From Parus major (taxonomy: Eukaryota; Chordata; Aves; Passeriformes; Paridae), in the NCBI RefSeq assembly GCF_001522545.3, contig NC_031769.1:72117756-72181755 (forward strand): a stretch of DNA of 64,000 nucleotides, written 5' to 3'. Shown here one piece after another: positions 12,339 to 27,431 of the stretch. The notes under the pieces are model-generated. The model saw nothing but the letters and a program-made list of their open reading frames with translations. It was not told the origin of the DNA and searched no databases. Positions within the stretch are counted from its first letter, which is position 1; each line of letters opens with the position of its first letter. A program made the translations under genes and the position numbers.

Positions 12339-15300
12339 ATGCCATAAGATAATGTAAAGCTACCTCTGCGCTGGCAAATTAGTTGTTTCCTGAACCGTAT
12401 TTTTTAGGTTATTGTCTAAATTACCTTTCATCTATCAGTTTATCTCATGTTAGTGAGGGGAATCTTATGCCCAAATACAACTTATCATCATTTACAAGAT
12501 TTTCAGACAGTTTTCTATATATGCATGAATATATATATAGCCATATATACAGCTACATATACATTAAAAATGTTAATTTCACCCAATGAAAAAGCCCCTA
12601 TAGACATCTTCAGATCTTCATTGCAATTCCTCAAAACCCCAATTAAAATTCTGTTTTCTCATGCTATCTTCAAAGCATCTGACAATCGTTAAACTTACAG
12701 AGTTTTAAAACTACTGCCTAGTATCATCTCTGGGCTTTATTTTACCACTCATAGTCTGCAACCATCTGTCTCAGACCATCTGTTGTCTCGTCTTCTACTT
12801 AGTTTGAAAATTCTTTGGATGGGGATTGTCTTCTTGGTTCACATTTGGCAAGGAGCTCCTGTACTCTAATAGACTTTTAAAAGTATTTTGGTAATATAAA
12901 TAAGAGTAAGAATCAACTTAGCTGTCAGTCAAGAAAGTATATTGCAATATAGTTCAACCAAATATAAGGAAAGAAAACATTTACAACATCTGAAAGATTT
13001 CATTCTTGTGGCAACTTTTAATGTCTTTCATTCAACACAGTTCTGTAACAGTAATTTTCAAATGTCTGTGTATAAGCAGTAAGCAATATTACAACTGACT
13101 GAGCTGAAGTCGTAATTTAGATAGCAACTTAAATCCCTAAGTTTTCTAAGATTTTATGGGCTTGTTTTCTTCTTTAAGTTTAGAGCTTCTGATTTTTCTG
13201 GAAGATCTCTTTGTATGAGTATTGATAATGTAGTTTGTGGGAATATGTTGCATTACACTCAGAGTTGTTACAGGGAAAAAAGTCTGGACTGGATTTTGGT
13301 TTATATTCACCTTGCTCAATTTATGTGGGTTGTTTAAGGGTTCCTTAATTTTATTATTCAAATAAAATATTTTTTTTATTCAAAAAATAAACCTACTAGC
13401 CATTAGGAAAGTAGAGCAGTGCACCCATACACAATTAAAGTCTGGTCAGATGTATATTCATTACCATTTCCTCCAGAAACAAATTGTCAGATATCACTTT
13501 AATTCCAAGACAGCTATGAAAAATCACCTTAATTATAGAATTCTTGGCATAGCATTTATGTTGTCAGTCAACATGATTAATTCTTATTGCTGAGTTATCA
13601 GTCTAAAAATGTATTAAATTTGTTTTTAAAATGCATTTTCATTAACTATTTTCCTGTTATGCAACTATAATATAGGATGTGCCTTTCAAAAAACTTCTTT
13701 AAAATCACCAAACATTTTTGATCACAGATTTTTGAGCTTGACTCTCATTGAGAACTTTTCCATTGAAAAACACTGAATCTAAGGAAATTGCTGCAGATTA
13801 GTCTTTAGTTTGGCCTCACAATCTGTAAAGCTAAATAAAAATTATTAGAAAATATATGTATGTATTATCTTACTGACATACATTAAAATGTTCTAGTTTA
13901 TTAGAAAATGTAAAATTTTCTTTGTTAATTCACCCTTGAGCATATAATACCACTATTCTAGAAGTTGTACAGAGATCTGCTCATGAAAGTAGCAGCAGTC
14001 AAGATCTATAATAATTGATGAATTATGATATTGCAATGATATTTGCTGTCAGCATACAATCCAAAAATGCTTATGCATATTTTAGTTTTCTCTCTTGCCA
14101 GAAATATTCATATATAAAACCAGGGGAAAAAAATCCTTTTAGACCATTACTGTTGGAGAAAAAAAAATAATAAAGGTATAATACTAATTTGATATATACT
14201 TGTATAAAAATATATTTTCAGTGGTTAATGTGTTCAAATAATACCTCCAAGATAAAATTTGTAGTGGTTAAATAACAAAAGTAGGCCAGGCCATTCTCTC
14301 TGAAAATTTCCATCCCCTCCAAGAACTATGCTAAATGTGCAACCTGTGATAATGTGTTGATGATAAAATACTTTCTTTGTAATGGGCTAAACATTTGACT
14401 CATATGACTGTGTCCTGCTCTGTCAGAAACTGGTGTATGGATGAAGAAGGCTGTGAATACCAGCAAATAGAATTTACCTGACCACTATTTCAAGTAAACC
14501 AATGATTGTTTGTTTACCTCACCTCTAATTCTCTGTGGTAATGGAGGGAAGGTCAAAGACAAAAGGAATCATTTTTTTTTGGCAATATGATGAAATTCTA
14601 GAAATAGTTGAGTGTAGAAGTATTCCAACATTATGAATTAGTGCTACTGTATTAGCTTTGTTATCTTTTAATTCACAACTGTGCATCTTATTTTTGCTTT
14701 GTCTTTTCCTTGGTTTGATAAATGCCACATCAAAACACTTAAGTAAACTGTAAAAAATATTTATAGACTTCTGAATGCCAACAATATTACTATAATTATC
14801 ATATAAGTGATGAACAGCATTAAAAAGCTATTCTTATTAAGATTTTTTTTATTTAAGTAGTGAAGTTGAAAATCACCATAAAGTAACTACATACCAGAGC
14901 CACAGGAAGCAGAGAATCCAATTCATTGTGTAGGACAGTCAATTTATCTTCTTTACTCTGTAATCCTGCTTGTCATATAAAACTGTGAGGGCAATGCTAT
15001 AGCTCAGTAACATAAGGCTTATTAAAAATAAAATACATTTCAACCTCACTTCTAAAGTGGTAAAATACAAATTAATTAGGATGCTGCCAAATAAATTATG
15101 CTGCTTATGCTGTATGTCTTCAACAAGTTTATATAGTCTGAGTTTTAGGTGCCTAGCTGAAGTAAACATGGAGTTTATTTGCATAGAAAGAGTCCAACTA
15201 GCACAAGACAGGCAAACCAAAGAAGCCCCCTGTTTCTTTCCTAAATCCATTTTTAAGATAATTTCCTTTGTCATATTAATATATATTATAGAATAAAAAC

Positions 15301-18300
15301 CTTCTTAAATAACATCTCACATTTATACTTCTACTTATATATTCCCAAAGTATTTAAAGGTATAAACAAGCATGTACACAGGATTTTAATTTTTCTTCCT
15401 TTAGATAATAAAATGCTGTCACTCGTAATTGAGAGATATATGTCAGTCTTCAGCCTGTCATCTAAATACTCTTTTGTTAAATTTATTTTCATTTCTTTTC
15501 AGTGATTAACTACATTATTTAATTTTACCTATGATTTAAGAGTATATATCTTTTATCCTAATGAATGAGGATTGAAAATAAGAAATAAATTAAAAATCTC
15601 TCTAGGATCACTGCCATATGTTCTGGAAAATAAGAGTGATTACAGTGCAAAATCTAATAAAAATGGTCTTTTGTTTTCAACAAAATTTCTAAGAGTTAAT
15701 TGTTTATCAAACAGTGTTACTGAGTGACACATAAAGAACAGAAACCTTTTCTGTAAGAACATACAGAGGAGTGATGAAAGGAGGAGTTAAAGACCTGGTA
15801 GCTTAAAACATTAATTTCCACACCCTTGGTGTTAGATACAGAGCTTTCCTTTGACTCAGAAATACAACTGGGAAATGCTTAAAACGAAAGTTTCTGAGAG
15901 GTTTGAAGACTCTCTTCTCCATTTTGGAAGAACCAGGGGACACAGAGGCATGATAGTTACTTATTTTGAACTTGCCACTTCTATGAGTGAAAAGACACCT
16001 AAAAATTGATTTTCACATTATAGGTAAATATTTTCTGTCTTAATTTATCTAATACATGCTTAGTTTCTGATATTTTTTGGAATGCAGAGGCTGTAAAGTT
16101 GTAGATAGTATTTAGCTGATCTCTTTTTCCCCCCACCCCAAAAAAATGTTTGGAGTTTTATTTGGGTATTCATTCCTTCACAGATCATATGATCTGGTAC
16201 CCTGTTGTAAGTCATGGCAAAGAAGAAACATCCCAGAAGAGATTTTACAAGTATAGTCTACTGTTTTGGAGTAAATGAGTGACTGCAGAACCCTAGAGGT
16301 TAATAGAGGCACGGTGTTTCTCAAGACATTCCTCACGTAGCATCCACTGTGAACTCAGCGGTTTATCTTGGTACGATGTCAGGGCCCCATGCGTTCAGGT
16401 GACTGGAAAATTTAATGAGTAGGGTTACAATCTGAGGCACACCAATGTGTCTATGATATATTTGTATTTCAGGTTTTCCATGAAATTGTGAAATTATTCC
16501 TGATGTACATATGAAAGTATAACGTGACTTTTAAATAAGAAGGATCTAATTATTTCTTCTGGGCATAGTTTCTACACAATTTTTCATTCATTTCCTTGGC
16601 TGCTAAGAGCCCAGTTGTGGATCAAAGAATATTTTTTGGGAAATCAGACATGTTATCTCTTTTTCCAGTCATTTGCAATTAAGAGGTAAAATTGATAACT
16701 TTATTTCTAAGTCTACCAGTGTCCCCAGCTAACAACGTGGCTTCAGAACTAAATGTTGTAATTGGTAGATCTTAATTTTTCCAGAGCACTTGATTTTCCT
16801 TTAAGATACAATCATATGATGACAATCTCTTTTTGCATCTCACTATTTCTCTCCAGTCTGAAAATCATAAAATAATTTATGTTCTAATCTCTGTTTTTTC
16901 TGTTTGGGTCAATTGCTAATTTATTCTACTAGCTACAGCACTTCTATTTAATCTCGAAGATTCTATGACTGTTTAGAATGCAGGGTGAGCTAAGCTTCAT
17001 TTGAAAAAGAAATGTAACTATTTTCTCAAAGTACAAAACCTGAATTTGCAAGTAAAATATTATATTGCATGAAGAACTGAAATGGAAGTTCATACTAAAA
17101 TATGAACACTGGTTATGATGTGCTGTGGCTACCCTAACATAAAGAAGACTTTCAAAAATAGAATGCTTAAAGTTATCAAATAAGGATCTTAGGGGATCTA
17201 GAAATGCACTGAGGAAGACACAAGTTCTGGGTGGGCAACAAAGCAATGTACATAGAAGATTTGGCCTTAAATTTATATAAGGAAAATACAACCCCTATTT
17301 ATTATTAAAAATGGAGTTCCAAAAAAAAACAGACCCAAGAAAGGGTTGTGTTGAAGGAGGGTTTTTCCATTCTGTTAGATACATGATACATTTGTGAGTG
17401 TTAATTCTTTCTCTTGCAGTTTAAGTACTCACCATAATATTTCATTCCAGTTAGTGATCACTTTCTTCATGAATTATATTTTGCTTTTCTAAGGAACCAA
17501 GTCTATTTTTTTAAGCCAGCATATAAGTAATATTTAATTTTATTCTGATAAAGAAATAAAAAATCTATAACAATTTTTAAATATTGAAAAATTAATTGCC
17601 CTAATTTGGATATTAGGAAAGTATTCTGTCAGGTGTCTTTCAAGGAGAAATTAATTCTCTATGAAATTTTTATTTTTTTTTCTAGGTAGCAAACAATTTT
17701 ACAAGTTATAGTTCAAATGCAATAGATTTTCTGTTTTGAATTACTTCCAGTTAAAAAAAAAAGAAACAAAAAACTCTGGATATTTTTAAAATTTGAAGAG
17801 GAATTAGTTTCTCTAATATCATGAAGTGCCTAGGAGTCTTTTACAGGTAGAACAAAGCTCTATCTCACACTGCTGTCTAAGAAACTATATAAATTTTATT
17901 CTATATTTAATTTAAACTTCTTCATTAGTTATTGGGCTTGACGGTACACTCAGTGAAGTCATAGGTGAAGTCATTATCTTAAAAAGGCCTTTCTTTCGTT
18001 AATATCTTTTGGCTATACTTTTTTGAGCTCCTGCCAAGCTACTGACATGGATCCTGACTGAACAGGAGTTTAAGTCTTTGCTTAAGTCTAAGCACATAAT
18101 TTTATCTAGTTAAAATTCTAGATGGATGTGGCAGACTTCCAGCCCTCAGTCTTAATACAGTTGGAACTCACAATTGGATCAGAAGGAATTATGCTTTCAG
18201 TAAAAAAACATCAGTCCTGAGGGATGGAGGTTTGATGTTATCTTACAAAGGAAAGGAAAGCTTTGTCCACACCATAAAAATACTTTTACTCCTGCAGAAA

Positions 18301-21300
18301 AGCCTTTATTTGCTATGATAAAGTCCAGTAATGCATTCTGAAATCCCATCCATATTGAACACGGTAATCATTTGATGACTAGAGTAAAAAAAGAATATCA
18401 ATCCTTTTGTAATAAGAATTTGTTGCAGAAGAATTCTGACATGGGGCTGTTACATACTACAGAATAAATAACCCTCAAAGTTTCATGAAGGTATGATAAA
18501 TGTATGGCTATCATTCTCTCACAAAAATACTTTCAAAAATGAAAGAGAAATTTCTCAGAAGTTTCTCTGTTTCCTACTGATTTCCTTACATAGTTTTAAC
18601 CGTTCCTTTGTAGAATATAGATGTTATTTTTCATGCTGAATTCTGCTGAATTTATGGTTGACTGAGAAATAATGCATATTCTGATCTTTCATAATCACCA
18701 ATAAAAGTGGAAATAATATTTTTAGGTGACATTATTTAGGTATACCCCTACATGCTGGATCATCTGTCCTTAACACACCATCTGAAATGGGATTCTGTCA
18801 TGAAAAAGTGCTGAATAGCAAAGCAGATTTCAAGACTTTCTCAGTTCTCTTCTGCTCTGATACCGGCAGCCATGTAAGCCTGGATAATACATCTGCATAT
18901 TGTTTTCTTACTGTAAAAGGTAATAGGCAACATTATTAAAAAGGGCTGGCATATGACATTTTTCTACAAAATACTACAGAAGGAGAATCATCTTTTTCAA
19001 GTTTAAACACTCCAAAATATTGTATATGTAAAACTGTAAATAAGAACTGAGATGATGATGTATAGATTTGTCCTAAATTCCTATGAGTATGCCACAACTG
19101 GGTACATGTGTATTATTTCTATTATAAGAATTATTAAAAGAGGCTTTTAATCAATACACAGTAAAGCAGCAGGGCCATCCAGCATGTACTTTTAATGAAA
19201 TTTTGCTTTGTGCTAGGCAGCAAATAAAATTCTTTATAATAAATATATTGCAACTTTCTCTGTCCTTTTAATGACACTCACCTAATAAAGATAATATCAA
19301 GTCTTGGTAGTTATTTGGTAAAAGAAATATCCCAGAAAGTACTTACTGGAGAAAATAAAAGCCTGATATAAATGTTAGTGAACTAATGGGACCTGTTCAG
19401 AAGTCTGGATCAGCATTACGGTTCTAAGAAAATATTGTCTAATCTGGAATACTAGCATTTTGGATCTTTAATGTTGGACAACCAGCATCTCCTAAATTTA
19501 ATGTATTTTTTAAAGGTTTTACCAAGACACAGTGTGATTTCAGAATGAATAATTTTGCACCTGCATGGCCATAAATAAAGTATTGTTTATAATGTTTGAT
19601 TGAGGAGATTTTTTTTCTTGTCAGCAGAAAAAGTATCATGATGCAAAGTAAATAAAATGACTGATATGTTCAAACAAGTCTTCATACAAATAATACCATT
19701 TTATTTCAAGTCAGAGTATTTATGCTATTTCTGTATCCTTTTTTTCCTTTATATGAGATTTTCTAACACTGACTAAGCTGTTTAATTTATAAATTGTGAT
19801 TTGAATCTGGCATTTAGAGGTGGGCTTTCTTAAATGGTTGCAATTTTAATGTTTTACATTTCAGGTTCATATTTTTCTTTTAAACGTTCTTATTTGAATT
19901 ATTTAAAAAGTGTTATTGATGCCTAGCACCAAATCTAAGTCTACCTAATCAAGTATAGACATAAAGACATATAATCTTAACTAGAAGATAAAATAAGAAC
20001 ACTTACCTTCTAAAAAAAAAAAAAAAAATAATAAATAAATAAATAAAAGGAAGCTGAAATGAAATAATGGCCAAAGATTTAAAGTCACTGTCTGGAACTG
20101 GAAAGGAACAGAGAATCCCATACGGTGTTGCCAATCTATAAATAAGCAATTAAATTTATTGGCTATAGCAGAAGAACTTACATGTTCACTCATGTGAATA
20201 CAGGCTACACAGTCTGGCCTTGAATGAGTACTTCTGAATAAAGAGTCCAGGAACATAAAGCAATATTGATGTGCAAGCTAAAAAGAGGTACACCTTGAAT
20301 GAAATTCAGGGCCTCTTTTTTTTCCCCAACAGTGCCTGTTTCATACCATTTATGCATCTAGGAAAAAAAATGCAAATGTTTTTCGTGATGAAGATCATTA
20401 TGGAGAGAAAACTTTTCTTTTATAAAGTATTATTTTTAACAGTATTTTTGAAATCTACCTCCTTCTTGTCCCATGCAATCTTTAACCTTGTCAGTTTTAA
20501 TAGGTTTTAACTTTTATTCAGCTGTCATATTCTTGCTCTCATTTTTCTTACTAAAAAACTTACCATCTGTCTGAACCAGCAATATTTTCATTGTTAAGGC
20601 ATCTTCTCCCACAACATATGTCTTCAATTTCTAATGTGAATCAGAATACTTGAAGAATGTTGTCACTGATCATGCCATCAATCTGATTGAGTCAGCCTTG
20701 ACATTTTGCCAATTAAACTGTGCACTTTAAAGAGAAGTATAAATAGCAGTTGCTTTATTGAAAGTTTCAGTATGGCTTCCTAGGATAATGTAACATAGTT
20801 TCCTATATTTCTTGGGGAGATTCATGGAATAACATGAATTTCAGCTTTCTGGTCCACTTAATAAATTACATTTGTAGTAATTTGCTTACTAGAAGAATTT
20901 TTAAATATTAGAATTTGTAATCTTTTTTTAACCTCTAAATTATCAAGTGAATTAATCTAATAAAATGTGAATTTGCATAATTCTGGAAACATAGTATAAA
21001 AAAATGTTCAGGCCATGGAATCTATGACATAGTATAGTGTTGTCTCTTTCTTGATCTCCAGTACCTGAATATTTGTAGGCTCTTATATTATCTATTTTTG
21101 TTATATTATCTATTCACAGATGCATTAATTTGACATATTTTTCTCAGTAGCAGATTTTTCAAAATATATTTTTCCATTTTAAAACAGAAAACTTCTAAGG
21201 ATGTGAAAGGAAGTGCAAGAGAATAGAAAATCCAAATGTTGATGGAAAAAGTCTTTAATGCAGTTTCCTTTTGAAAGTATATGATCAGGATGACTGGTTT

Positions 21301-21664
21301 CATCTGGTAGAAATTAGGAGCACTTGGAGATTTCAGTATTGCTTCCTATAAACAACATATCCTGCACTGGCTTTTTTTCCATAGACCTTTGAACAGTTTA
21401 GCCCTGCAAGACACTGAATGTCTTGTCTCCTTCCTGTTCAAAGGTTTCCAATAAGGCAAGCCAAACTTTTTCCAGCATAGCTATTCTGCAGTATAAAATT
21501 ATGCTTTAACCACACAGATTTCTTCCTAAGTCTTCTTTACAGAATGTTCATTTTGGAATTTTGTTCTTAAAATCTAGATGATTTGACTTTGCTAAATCCC
21601 ATAGGTGAAAGAAAAGGTAAAATATATTTGCTGAATAATTTCTTGTTTAAGTTGCCATGGGTCA
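12339..21664. other. Long repeat-poor AT-rich block, no gene seen
   Basis: More than 9 kb without a recognised transposable element or coding exon. Simple tracts: TA-rich stretch at 12514-12565, A-run plus AAAT repeats at 20012-20048. Open frames reach about 115 codons (16944-17291, minus) and resemble nothing known. The segment around 16290-16440 is somewhat richer in CpG than its surroundings but has no identifiable function. Confidence 0.6.
20012..20048. repeat. Poly-A followed by AAAT repeat
   Basis: Seventeen A residues are followed by four or five AAAT-type units. It looks like an ordinary simple repeat. CR1 elements do not leave poly-A tails, and I see no retrocopy upstream. Confidence 0.9.
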
Positions 21665-22016
21665 TGTTTCGGCTTCGTGACCTCAGACCTGGCCCAGCCG
21701 GGCATGGTGTGGCAAATAAACAGGATGGGCATGGTTGACCAAAAATGGTGACCCAAAAACTGCTTTAATGGCAAAATAACAAACGGCATAAGGCAAACAC
21801 ACAGCACAGGGTCAATCACAACAGGCAAAAAAGAGTGGATACAACAGTATATATACAGAAGATCTGAGGGTGGATCTGAAGGCAGGGTCCCAACCACAGA
21901 CTGAGATTACAAATAATAAAAATAATGCAACAAGTGACAACCAGTCAGGGGACAAAACTAAGAACATTATGGAAGCATAACCTTATATGAACAGGCTTGT
22001 TAATGTCCTGTCTACA
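21665..22016 (-). mobile_element. Solo ERV LTR, minus orientation
   Basis: On the minus strand the order of signals is that of an LTR: TATA box GTATATATAC near 21848-21857, then ATTAAA followed by GCAGTTTTTGGGTCACC (R region), then a GC-richer U5 ending CCGAAACA at 21665. The U3 start is ambiguous. One option is 22016, giving TGTAGACAGG with flanks GGGTCA and GGCTCA (one mismatch in six). The other is 21943, giving TGGTTGTC with an exact four-base duplication GTCA at 21661-21664 and 21944-21947. No internal retroviral sequence is present. The family name is unknown to me. Confidence 0.75.
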
Positions 22017-25000
22017 GGCTCAATTCATTATCAGCCCCAGTCAGTTCTATCTCCACAATCATGTATAGATATGTCTTATGCAACTATACACATATGATGT
22101 ATATGTGACATTACATATAAATGCAACATATGTAGGTATCTCATTGTCTGCATCTGCATATAAAACAATGCCAGATTCAATGGAGTCACCTCAGTATGCA
22201 GAAAGAAATATTAAAAGACCTTACCCACACTAAAACCTCGAATTTCTGCATGTGAAATGTTAATTGGTGGCAAAGACTAATGCAATTTTCTCAGCTCATA
22301 GTGGGAAAGAACTATTGCTCTAGGCAGCTGGTAACTTCTCCGCAAGGTCTTCCACCAGCCAAACAGAAAAACTGGGACTACTGACTTGACAGAGTTTTGG
22401 TTTTTTTCCTTCTTTAAAACATAACTCTATTCTCCTTCTAGTTTTTAAGCTGCTTTGTACAGTTTTGTTACCTATCCTCCGTATTTAAAGATGGAATATA
22501 CGGAGCCTCTGTTTGAAGAGCAGAACTATTTACCTTCAAAAAGAGCAAATATCTCTGACCATATAGAGAAGTTCCTATGTACCCTACCTGGGAATACCTA
22601 TCCCTTGCAAAATGTGTGCATATATATATATATTTGCAGGAGCGAAACCTTGAGTAAGTCCATGGGAAAACAATGCAATCATATTGTTTGCATAAAAAAA
22701 TGCAGTTGTATTACTGAGTCACAGCTCTTTTCATGAGATAGAGCAGTAGGCCTGACTTACCTATCACAAAGGAAAGCCTCAGTTTCTCCCTGAGCTTTAA
22801 TTGTATTACATGACTAAAAGGCCTGTACAATGCCCCGGTCATAGATGTGCCATGGTATTTACTAATAACAGAAGGATGATTGCAATTCTTCTGCATATAC
22901 CAACAGTGATTTTCAATAAATGTAAAAAGGTAAAACTAAATAGAAAAAGCAAAGAAAATACAGATATGCAGAAAAAAAGAAGACATCACTTTCATCACAC
23001 TAAATGTAGGGCAGAAAATGACAGAGAACATAATTTATTTCTGTCTGACAGGGAGAGTTTGGCCTTTGATTTCTGTATCTGGGACACAGAGTATTGGTAT
23101 TTCAGGAGAAAACAAAAGCTGGCGTCCAGGATGAGTGTAATGAGTATTTGTTAAAGCCTTTCATTTTCAAAATATGAATCTCACCTATTTTAAGATTGGA
23201 CTGATTTTAGAACTGTCAAGCAAGGACACATGAATTCACAGAACATTTTTAAAACTGAACAGCAGTTTATATGAGGAAACATTTATTTCTTTTGCCAATA
23301 TTTACCTAAATTGAGATTATCACAAATCTTTACTATGTTCCTCCTTGCCATTTAAGACAGATACTAAAAAAGAAAAAAAGTACAGCAGATAAGATACTTT
23401 ATCTCATGGTGAGAATAACAAACAAGATGAGACTTATGTAGAAGGAAATTTGCATTCCAGTCAGTGTTCCTGTGTATAATCAAGTACTGTGTGCTGTTAA
23501 ATGAGTCTGTTGTCTTGCTATAATGAGTATCTACATCCATCCTAACAGTTAATGAGGAATAAATGACTTATTATCAATGAATGGCAGTATCTAAATAGCC
23601 TTGCAACAAAAACAGAATATTAATATGTGTAGCTAAAATAGATCTTAAATGATAATGAACTTACTCAGACTATTAATTATTTTAAAAGCCTCTAGTAAGG
23701 TTTAATGCTTCTGGATGGAATTGGAGCTCCAATGGTTCAAGTGCCTTATATGTTTGCAGACAGTTAACAAATGACCCTTTAAAACTATCTTATAGAGCTG
23801 AATGGAAAAGGGTTTTTACGAAATACCAGGGCTGCCATAAAAAAAATCAGACCAAAGATCTCTCTAGTTCAGTATTTTATTCCCACCAGAATTAGGCCTA
23901 CTCACTTCAGTGGAAACAGCAAGAACACTCCCTATAGCTGATGGTGCATTAACTGACTCACTTCCTAATCATCAGCTGAGGGTGAGCCTGTGCCCAGGGG
24001 CCCTTTTACTATCTTTTATTCTTTTCTTTAAAAAAAAAAGATTTTCCAGTACAGCAGAAAGATCTCCTTGCCACATGAATGTCAAATTCATTTCTCTAAT
24101 TTCTAAAATCTTGGTCTCAGTGATACCATTTTCAGACCATGAAACTGCAATTACAGCAGAAATTTGGCTTAAGTTTTCCTGGCAGTGAGTAGATAAAGTG
24201 ACCTCTTATCTAAACAGAGTAATAAATTCTAGATGAAGAATTAATTGTGCACTTTCTTTTAATTCTTCTTAACTTTAGCCAAGTTCTCAGCTATTATTTC
24301 CATCTAGGATGTTATTCCCAGAGCTTGGTTTAATTCAGAAAAATTAAGTATCTCAGGTAGCCTTAAGTTAAAGAGTAGAATACTAAACAAGTTTTGATCA
24401 GACTACCAGATGCCACAAAGTTCATGTAAAACTGCTTGAATTTCATAATATCCAAGACACAGATCTAGGCATTTCTATTTTCAGGTTCTTCCACTAATCT
24501 TATGAATATGATATGGGTTAAAGAGAAAAAAAATTGTGGCAAGAATCATAATTATAGTTATTTTTAAAGGAATTTCCCTTTTCTCTTAGATATTTCACAA
24601 GCAATATGCATTTAAACTGTGTTTTTTGAAAGAAAAGAAATTCCACCCTAATGGTCTAAGTGAAATTAGTTAGAACACAATACCAAAAAAAAAGTCTAAC
24701 CTCGCTGTAAATTCTTATGAGTATACAGGTCTAATGTAAAATATTATATAACAAACATTACTCTTTGCAATCTGATCTAAACACACAATAATATATATTT
24801 ATACAGGTAATTAATGAGTGCTACACTGGACTTGCAAGAATCTATAACTGAATTTCAGATAATGAGTGTTTCCTATCTAGCTAGTTGCCATGAGAGACTT
24901 TTATGGACATCTCAATTGCATGAGACAATTTCCAGAATAAATTTTTGCTATACTTCCTTTTCTGATTCAGAGAAATTCTCAAACAAAAGTAAGCATGGTA

Positions 25001-25265
25001 AAAGTATGCCAGGAAAACAATTATAAATATATTGTTTCCCTCTATTTATTCTTTCATGCTTTTATTTCAACAGAAATTCAATCTTCTTAGTACTATGTTG
25101 TTGTTAGATGGGTCACAAAGATTGACCTGAAGTCTAAAACAGGGTCATCTAAATCTGTGGATATTAACTCAGCTCTGTGTTCAGTTTGGTGTCTGCTACA
25201 GCAAAAAAGTATCTCTGTTTCTGATTTTCTCTAATTCCTTTAAAGTTATACACAGCAGCATTCCT
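22017..25265. other. Unique AT-rich non-coding DNA
   Basis: No recognised gene or element. A short TA repeat lies at 22620-22633. The longest frame (22801-23154, plus, 117 codons) is lysine- and arginine-rich only because the DNA is purine-rich; it matches no family I know. Confidence 0.6.
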
Positions 25266-25593
25266 GTACCTAAAGAGGGCCTGCAAGGAAAGCTGGAGAG
25301 GGACATTGTACAATTGTGAGTAGTGACAGGAAAAGGGTTTATGGCTTTAAACTGAAAGAGGATAGATTTAGAGTAGTTATTAGAAAAATATTCTTCACAG
25401 TGAGGTGTTGAGGCACTGGAACAGGTTGTCCAGAGAAGTTATGGATGCCCCATCCCCTGGAAGTGTTCAAGGCCAGGTTGGATGGTGCTTTGAGCAATCT
25501 GATTTAGTAGATGGTGTTCTTGTCATGGCTGAAATTAGATGATCTTTATGGTTGTGTCCAACCAACAAAACTTTTGTGATTCTACGATTCTGA
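25266..25593 (+). mobile_element. CR1 LINE 3' end, 5'-truncated
   Basis: The sense-strand CR1 end is clear: GGCCTGCAAGGAAAGCTGGA, then CACAGTGAGGTGTTGAGGCA, CACTGGAACAGGTTGTCCAG, GTGTTCAAGGCCAGGTTGGA, and a tail GTGATTCTACGATTCTGA. Only the last part of ORF2 and the 3' untranslated region remain, with many stops. Substitutions spread through the blocks suggest a fairly old insertion. Confidence 0.95.
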
Positions 25594-27426
25594 AGTTCTG
25601 TTACCCATTTTGGTATCTAGTTTCCCCCTTAACTGAGCTAAAACAAACTGGCATTCGTACTTCAAAGTGCTTCATTACCTAAATACAATTAACAAACCAG
25701 TAAGGTGTATTAAGAAACATCTAGACATCTGATGTCAAGATATTTGAGCAGTTTCTGTTACGACCAAAATCTCTTTATCAGTTTAAAGGAAATACCAGAT
25801 GCAAAGCCTGTAGTTTATGAGTGTAATTGAAATATTAACTAATTGAAGACTTATTAATACAAATAAGAAAGATTAAATAAAAATTGATGGCCCCAGGATA
25901 CACAGATATCATCATATTTTCTAGGAAACTTCAGCGATTTATGCTTCATTCTTCCTTGCTCACCTGTTTTTAAAGTTAGAAATTAAACCTGAATTACAGA
26001 CACAACTGACAAATAATTTGAGTTTATGCAATAAATCAGTCAAATACCAAAAAAAATTCTAATTCAAAAGATACAGCCAGTTCAGTAAGAAAACCATTTC
26101 CTTGGATATGTCACTGTTGTGCTGGTACTCATTCAAGGTTTTCTTTTAAATACCAAGGATTAAAGCATTTATTGTAATAGAAAATGAGAATCCATTTTCA
26201 CAAGGAGAGGAGATCATGCAATCTCAAGGTCTAAAGATTTTGTGAGAGGAAGGCTTAAGCTACTAAGGAAGTATTCTGCAACCATGAAAATTTTACCTTA
26301 AATAAAAAATCTCAATATAAATGAGAGCACTTAATCAAAGTAAAAGCATTATTCTCTTCAACAAAGTATTTGAATTGATCTCTGGAGAGTGTGTGGGAAC
26401 AAAAAGAACAGGTGAACTGAAATAGTTGAAATCCCAAATCTTATCCTAAATAAGTTTTATAAGATACCATCAAAAATATGTAGTAAAACATTTAAAATCA
26501 GAAATTCAAAAGTTTGTTCCATTGCATGCACCAGACACTGAATGCTTTCTGAAAATAATGTGCTCCTTTTTCAAAAATAACATGACAAAAGTGCTTCAAA
26601 TGTACCAAAAAGGCTTCTCTTTTGGCCTGTGCAAACAAAAATAGAAGAATTTTAAAGGTTCAAACAACAGTGGAAGCATTACTAATTGACTTACACTAAA
26701 AAACAAATAAAGGGTAAATATATATGGATATATCTAAATTTTAGGTATATATACTATAGAAATATATTATAATTTTTATCTACTAAGAAACAAACAAAAA
26801 GACAGGGTTGATACTAGAATAGTGAGAGTAGCCCCTAGGATAAGAAACATTGGTTATGCTGTAGTGAATCAGATTCCTATTTTAGGATATATTGGTTTAA
26901 TGTTAGAAATAAACAAACCAAAAATGTTTGCTATCAAAGTTTTCCTAAAGTCCCACATCATAAATTGTCTTTATACCTGCTGTTTATGAGACTGTAAAGG
27001 TGTCTTATCATGCTAGCCAGAAAATATCATGGTCAAAAAACCAACAGTGTTGTGACTGCAACCTGAAAGCAATTTTCAAGGGGAGTGTTAGAGTATTACA
27101 CTAAAAAGTGGTTTAAGAGTAAAGATGTGCTTTTATGTTCATTTAAGTCAGAAAAATAATATGCAGTTGGTTTTGGTACATAAAGTGTTCAAGATTCTGT
27201 GTCCATTTTTTAGTTGTAGGTAAAATATTATGCTAGATTTTCCTGGATAAAGTCACCTTGATAGTGATGAAATATTAGGTAGAAAATGCTTGGTACAATA
27301 ATAGCTTTGCTCATTCATGTCTTTGCTATGTAAGATTAATAAACTTATTCTTTTTATGACTTATAATAGCATTAAGGAATGTAACTGTTTTTCTTAAGTA
27401 AAGACATAGATCTCTTTTTTTTTTAA
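25594..27426. other. Unique AT-rich non-coding DNA
   Basis: Nothing recognised. AT-rich stretch around 26717-26775 with many TATA units. No open frame of note. Confidence 0.6.
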
Positions 27427-27431
27427 TGGTG

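Noticed and set aside
20012..20048. Poly-A tract as the tail of a processed retrocopy
   Set aside because: No coding or transcript-like sequence lies upstream, no target duplication was found, and bird LINEs rarely make poly-A retrocopies. A simple repeat explains it.
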